A stretch of DNA of 64,000 bases from Bacillota bacterium (GTDB taxonomy: Bacteria; Bacillota; Bacilli; Paenibacillales; Paenibacillaceae), in assembly GCA_023386495.1 (NCBI GenBank), contig JAEWJS010000056.1:1-64000 (forward strand), given 5' to 3'. Below, piece by piece: positions 61,725 through 64,000 of the stretch. Each line of letters opens with the position of its first letter. The stretch's first letter is position 1. A model generated the notes under the pieces. It saw nothing but the letters and a program-made list of their open reading frames with translations, did not search any database and was not told where the DNA came from. The position numbers and the translations under genes were made by a program.

Positions 61725-61859
61725 ACTCCATGCTCCTCTCCAAATTAGCCGATCGATTCTCTCTCTACTTGCCCATGTGATGCTCATGTTAGGTAATCCG
61801 TCTTGCCATTGCTGTTTTTGAGGGTTACAGCGCGATTGTAAGCGGATAACATGCGCGAA

Positions 61860-61898
61860 GAGGCCGCATCCCGACCCAACTGGGTGGTATGCGGCCTC
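61860..61898 (-). terminator. Terminator-like hairpin in the narK leader
   Basis: Minus-strand stem GAGGCCGCAT / ATGCGGCCTC with an inner hairpin. Only a short pyrimidine run (CTTC) follows, so it may be a weak or factor-assisted attenuator. Confidence 0.5.
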
Positions 61899-61908
61899 AT
61901 TGCCGAAC

Positions 61909-61960
61909 GGCTGCACGTCAGTGTGCTTGCCGAGTGAATATCATGTCACATCTTTGTGAC
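61909..61960 (-). promoter_or_regulatory. ANTAR-type two-hairpin RNA motif in the narK leader
   Basis: Reading the minus strand: hairpin 1 GTCAC-AAAGAT-GTGAC (61945-61960) and hairpin 2 GCAC-ACTGAC-GTGC (61913-61926, extended by an outer GGC/GCC pair to 61909-61931). Both hexaloops have A at position 1 and G at position 4, the established recognition feature of ANTAR-domain antiterminators such as NasR and EutV. The terminator-like hairpin follows 10 nt later. Confidence 0.6.
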
Positions 61961-62014
61961 GTCCTTGCGCGAATCGCCACCCTATTGCGCGGTTTTCGAT
62001 TCGCCTTGATATGC

Positions 62015-62044
62015 ATTATATGCGAGGTGGGAATTACATGTCAA
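62015..62044 (-). promoter_or_regulatory. Consensus sigma-A promoter of narK
   Basis: Minus-strand TTGACA (62039-62044), 18-bp spacer and TATAAT (62015-62020). Transcription should begin near 62008, leaving a leader of about 280 nt before the narK start. Confidence 0.75.
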
Positions 62045-62096
62045 TATACCTCACACAAGTTTTCAGGAATACATGATAAGTTCGTCGTTCCCTTTC

Positions 62097-62654
62097 CTAA
62101 CCGTGAATCAATTGGTACACCTTCACGATCGATGCCGCGATATCGCCGATTCGCTTGCGTTCATTCATCGCCTGCTTACGCAGAAAATCATACGCCTCCG
62201 CCTCCGAGATTCCCTTGATCTCGCAGAGGACGGCCTTCGCCTGGTCGATCCACTTGCGCTCCTCGAGCCGCTGCAGCAGCTGCTCGCGCTCCTCCGTCCA
62301 GTGCTTGCGCTGCTGGAACGTGCGCAATCCCCATCGCAGTGCATACTGCATCTCCGTAGTCGTCATGGATGCGAACAGGACCCCGTCCATCGCATAGCCC
62401 CACTCCATCTCCTTCGGGCAACTCTCCTCCGAGCATAACCACAGAATCGGAAGCTTCCGCATGCCGGCAACCTTGGATTCCCAATTGCGCAGCCTCTCCA
62501 TCGGAACATGGAGCACGACGGCATCCGCGCTTTCGATCAGAGGGCGAAGCTCTTGTTCGGTCTTGCAGCGGTGCAGGGTGCGGCAATTGTTCAGCAGACT
62601 CTGGAACGTCACGAGCCGGACGGCGTCGTCGACGAGCAGAATCGATCTCAGCAT
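62097..62654 (-). CDS. ANTAR-domain RNA-binding antiterminator (NasR/NasT-like)
   Basis: A 185-residue protein. The N-terminal 115 residues look like a receiver fold (ILLVDDAVRLVTFQSLL), but the usual phospho-acceptor context is replaced (DAVVLHVPMERL), so it may be a pseudo-receiver. The C-terminal ANTAR domain (about 125-183) has the three-helix pattern RKWIDQAKAVLCEIKGISEAEAYDFLR followed by AMNERKRIGDIAASIV, here given in parts. ANTAR proteins bind hexaloop hairpins and prevent termination. It lies between narK and nirB, whose leaders both carry such hairpins. A GGTGAGGTGG ribosome site precedes ATG 62654. Confidence 0.88.
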   Translation of the reverse strand: MLRSILLVDDAVRLVTFQSLLNNCRTLHRCKTEQELRPLIESADAVVLHVPMERLRNWESKVAGMRKLPILWLCSEESCPKEMEWGYAMDGVLFASMTTTEMQYALRWGLRTFQQRKHWTEEREQLLQRLEERKWIDQAKAVLCEIKGISEAEAYDFLRKQAMNERKRIGDIAASIVKVYQLIHG

Positions 62655-62759
62655 GAAACCACCTCACCTTGACTTGAATCGAATGTAAGTAAATATAACA
62701 TATAATTCCGATACTGTCGACGGATATCCGCCGTAATCCGCTTATTTGTGTTAGCTATA

Positions 62760-62788
62760 TTGACACACTCCATCATTCGTTCTATAAT
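62760..62788 (+). promoter_or_regulatory. Consensus sigma-A promoter of nirB
   Basis: TTGACA (62760-62765), 17-bp spacer, TATAAT (62783-62788): a perfect match in sequence and spacing. Transcription should start near 62795, giving a leader of about 145 nt. Confidence 0.85.
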
Positions 62789-62828
62789 TTCTTCATATTG
62801 ATCGTCTAATTACCACTATACAGCTTGC

Positions 62829-62865
62829 GGCACAACGGCGTGCCAGCGGCTGCGGCAATGGAGCC
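62829..62865 (+). promoter_or_regulatory. ANTAR-type two-hairpin RNA motif in the nirB leader
   Basis: Hairpin 1 GGCAC-AACGGC-GTGCC (62829-62844). Hairpin 2 GGC-AATGGA-GCC (62854-62865), with a short stem that shares its 3' arm with the terminator below. Both hexaloops have A1 and G4. The overlap of hairpin 2 with the terminator is the arrangement known from ANTAR-controlled leaders. Confidence 0.65.
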
Positions 62866-62899
62866 TGTCCCTTCTCGCGAAGAAGGGATGGGCTTTTTA
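62862..62899 (+). terminator. Leader terminator (attenuator) of nirB
   Basis: Stem AGCCTGTCCCTTCT / AGAAGGGATGGGCT (two wobble pairs) with loop CGCGA, followed by TTTTTAT, located between the promoter and the coding region. Without antitermination it should stop most transcripts. Confidence 0.85.
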
Positions 62900-62938
62900 T
62901 GTTCAATAACGATGCAGTACAGGAGGAGAGACAGGAGT

Positions 62939-64000
62939 ATGAAGAAGAAACTTGTCATGATCGGGAACGGGATGGCCGGCGTATCATTCGTGGAACAGCT
63001 GCTGAAGCTGAACCCGAATCGCTATGAGATTACGATCATCGGGGCAGAGCCTCATCCGAACTATAACCGCATCATGCTGTCGTCCGTGCTGGCAGGCGAC
63101 GCGAGCATGCAGGATATCGTGCTGAACGACTGGGATTGGTACCGCACCAACCAGATTCAGCTGCATGCGGGCCAGATCGCTACAGGGATCGATACGGTGA
63201 AGCAGACGGTCACGACGGACAAAGGCCTGGTCGTCCCTTACGACGATCTCGTGCTCGCGACCGGCTCGCTGCCGTTCATGCTCCCGCTGCCGGGCGCGGA
63301 TAAGGAAGGCGTCATCGCGTTCCGCGATATTAAGGACTGTGAGACGATGATCGACGCGTCGCGGAAGTATCGCAAAGCGCTCGTTATCGGCGGCGGCCTG
63401 CTCGGCCTCGAAGCGGCTCGAGGCCTGCTGAACCTGAAGATGGAAGTCAGCGTCGTGCATATTTTCGATACGATTATGGAACGTCAGCTCGATCCGACCG
63501 CATCCCGCATGCTGCAAGCCGAGCTGGAGCGTCAGGGCATCAACTTCCTGCTCGAGAAGCAGTCGGACTCGATCATCGGCAAGAAGCGCGTCGCCGGCCT
63601 TAAGTTCAAGGACGGCACGCATGCCGATGCGGACTTGATCGTCATGGCGGTCGGCATTCGGCCGAACGTGCAGCTGGCGAAGGACAGCGGCGTCGAGGTG
63701 AATCGCGGCATCGTGGTCAATGACTTGATGCAGACGAACATCCCGAATATTTACTCGGTCGGCGAGTGCGCGGAGCATCGCGGCATCGCCTACGGACTTG
63801 TCGCCCCGCTCTACGAACAGGGCGCCGTGCTTGCGAAGCACCTGGCTGGATCCGTGACGGACGGCTACCAAGGTTCGGTCGTCTCGACCAAGCTGAAGGT
63901 GTCCGGCGTGAATGTGTTCTCCGCGGGCCGCTTCACCGACGAGCCGGGCACGCAGGCGCTGCGCGTGCAGGACGATATCGAAGGCATCTATAAGAAGGTC
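62939..64000 (+). CDS. nirB: Nitrite reductase large subunit, 3' end outside window
   Basis: The first 354 codons of an NAD(P)H-nitrite reductase. Two dinucleotide-binding motifs are visible: FAD site VMIGNGMAGVSFVEQLL at the start and NAD site ALVIGGGLLGLEAARGL near residue 140, plus YDDLVLATGS, VMAVGIRPNVQLA and YSVGECAEHRG. The siroheme and 4Fe-4S part would be beyond the window. It reduces nitrite to ammonia. ATG 62939 has AGGAGGAG at 62921-62928. The leader carries an attenuator and ANTAR motif, and the gene is divergent from the ANTAR regulator. Confidence 0.92.
   Translation, partial: MKKKLVMIGNGMAGVSFVEQLLKLNPNRYEITIIGAEPHPNYNRIMLSSVLAGDASMQDIVLNDWDWYRTNQIQLHAGQIATGIDTVKQTVTTDKGLVVPYDDLVLATGSLPFMLPLPGADKEGVIAFRDIKDCETMIDASRKYRKALVIGGGLLGLEAARGLLNLKMEVSVVHIFDTIMERQLDPTASRMLQAELERQGINFLLEKQSDSIIGKKRVAGLKFKDGTHADADLIVMAVGIRPNVQLAKDSGVEVNRGIVVNDLMQTNIPNIYSVGECAEHRGIAYGLVAPLYEQGAVLAKHLAGSVTDGYQGSVVSTKLKVSGVNVFSAGRFTDEPGTQALRVQDDIEGIYKKV

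Noticed and set aside
61725..61916. Extended N terminus of the nitrate transporter from GTG 61916
   Set aside because: It would place the leader hairpins inside the gene; ATG 61724 has a strong ribosome site and starts a normal MFS protein.

Overview
The window looks like a chromosomal segment of a Firmicute of the Paenibacillaceae (Paenibacillus or Cohnella type). This rests on purine-rich Shine-Dalgarno sites, SLH-domain surface proteins, a BirA-type biotin operator, Fnr-type TGTGA-N6-TCACA boxes, intrinsic terminators, and a GC-rich backbone interrupted by clearly AT-rich accessory blocks. No tRNA, rRNA, CRISPR array or intact insertion sequence was recognised.

Layout. 1-8.8 kb: the end of a LuxR/MalT-like regulator, a DUF4386 membrane protein, an AT-rich Fic-protein island lying between two identical copies of a terminator hairpin, a thioredoxin-like protein, and a large hybrid histidine kinase with a REC-BTAD response regulator and a CheY-like protein. 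8.8-14.4 kb: an interspersed repeat with inverted arms, a DUF2252 protein, a 51-bp tandem hairpin array, and three nearly identical DoxX genes, each under a predicted Fnr-type promoter, next to a glutathione peroxidase. 14.4-25.7 kb: housekeeping and metabolic genes (bioB under a BirA box, asparaginase, a TetM-like GTPase, UDP-glucose dehydrogenase, an NSS transporter, a candidate toxin-antitoxin pair, LapA, GlnRS).

25.8-54.4 kb: cell-surface block. An SLH-anchored subtilisin and a smaller SLH surface protein are followed by a polysaccharide locus that matches S-layer glycosylation (slg) loci in content: an O-antigen-ligase/WsfB-like protein, several glycosyltransferases, a UDP-ManNAc dehydrogenase-like enzyme, heparinase-like and asparagine-synthase-like proteins, a Wzm/Wzt-type exporter whose ATPase carries two nucleotide-binding domains in one chain, rmlACBD for dTDP-L-rhamnose, and a WbaP/WsfP-like initiating transferase. 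The inferred logic is: the initiating transferase loads the lipid carrier, glycosyltransferases extend the chain with rhamnose and other sugars, Wzm/Wzt exports it, and the WsfB-like enzyme transfers it to a surface protein. About 33.3-48.5 kb is AT-rich and is probably an exchangeable serotype-like segment.

54.4-64 kb: molybdenum-cofactor and nitrate assimilation block (mobA, nasC-like reductase, NarK-type transporter, an ANTAR regulator, the start of nirB). The leaders of narK and nirB each follow a consensus sigma-A promoter and contain paired hairpins with hexaloops having A at position 1 and G at position 4, the known ANTAR-protein target. The nirB pair runs into an intrinsic terminator, so the regulator encoded between the two leaders is predicted to control them by antitermination. 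A second small-gene island lies here between two identical 55-bp terminator hairpins, with the same architecture as the Fic island.
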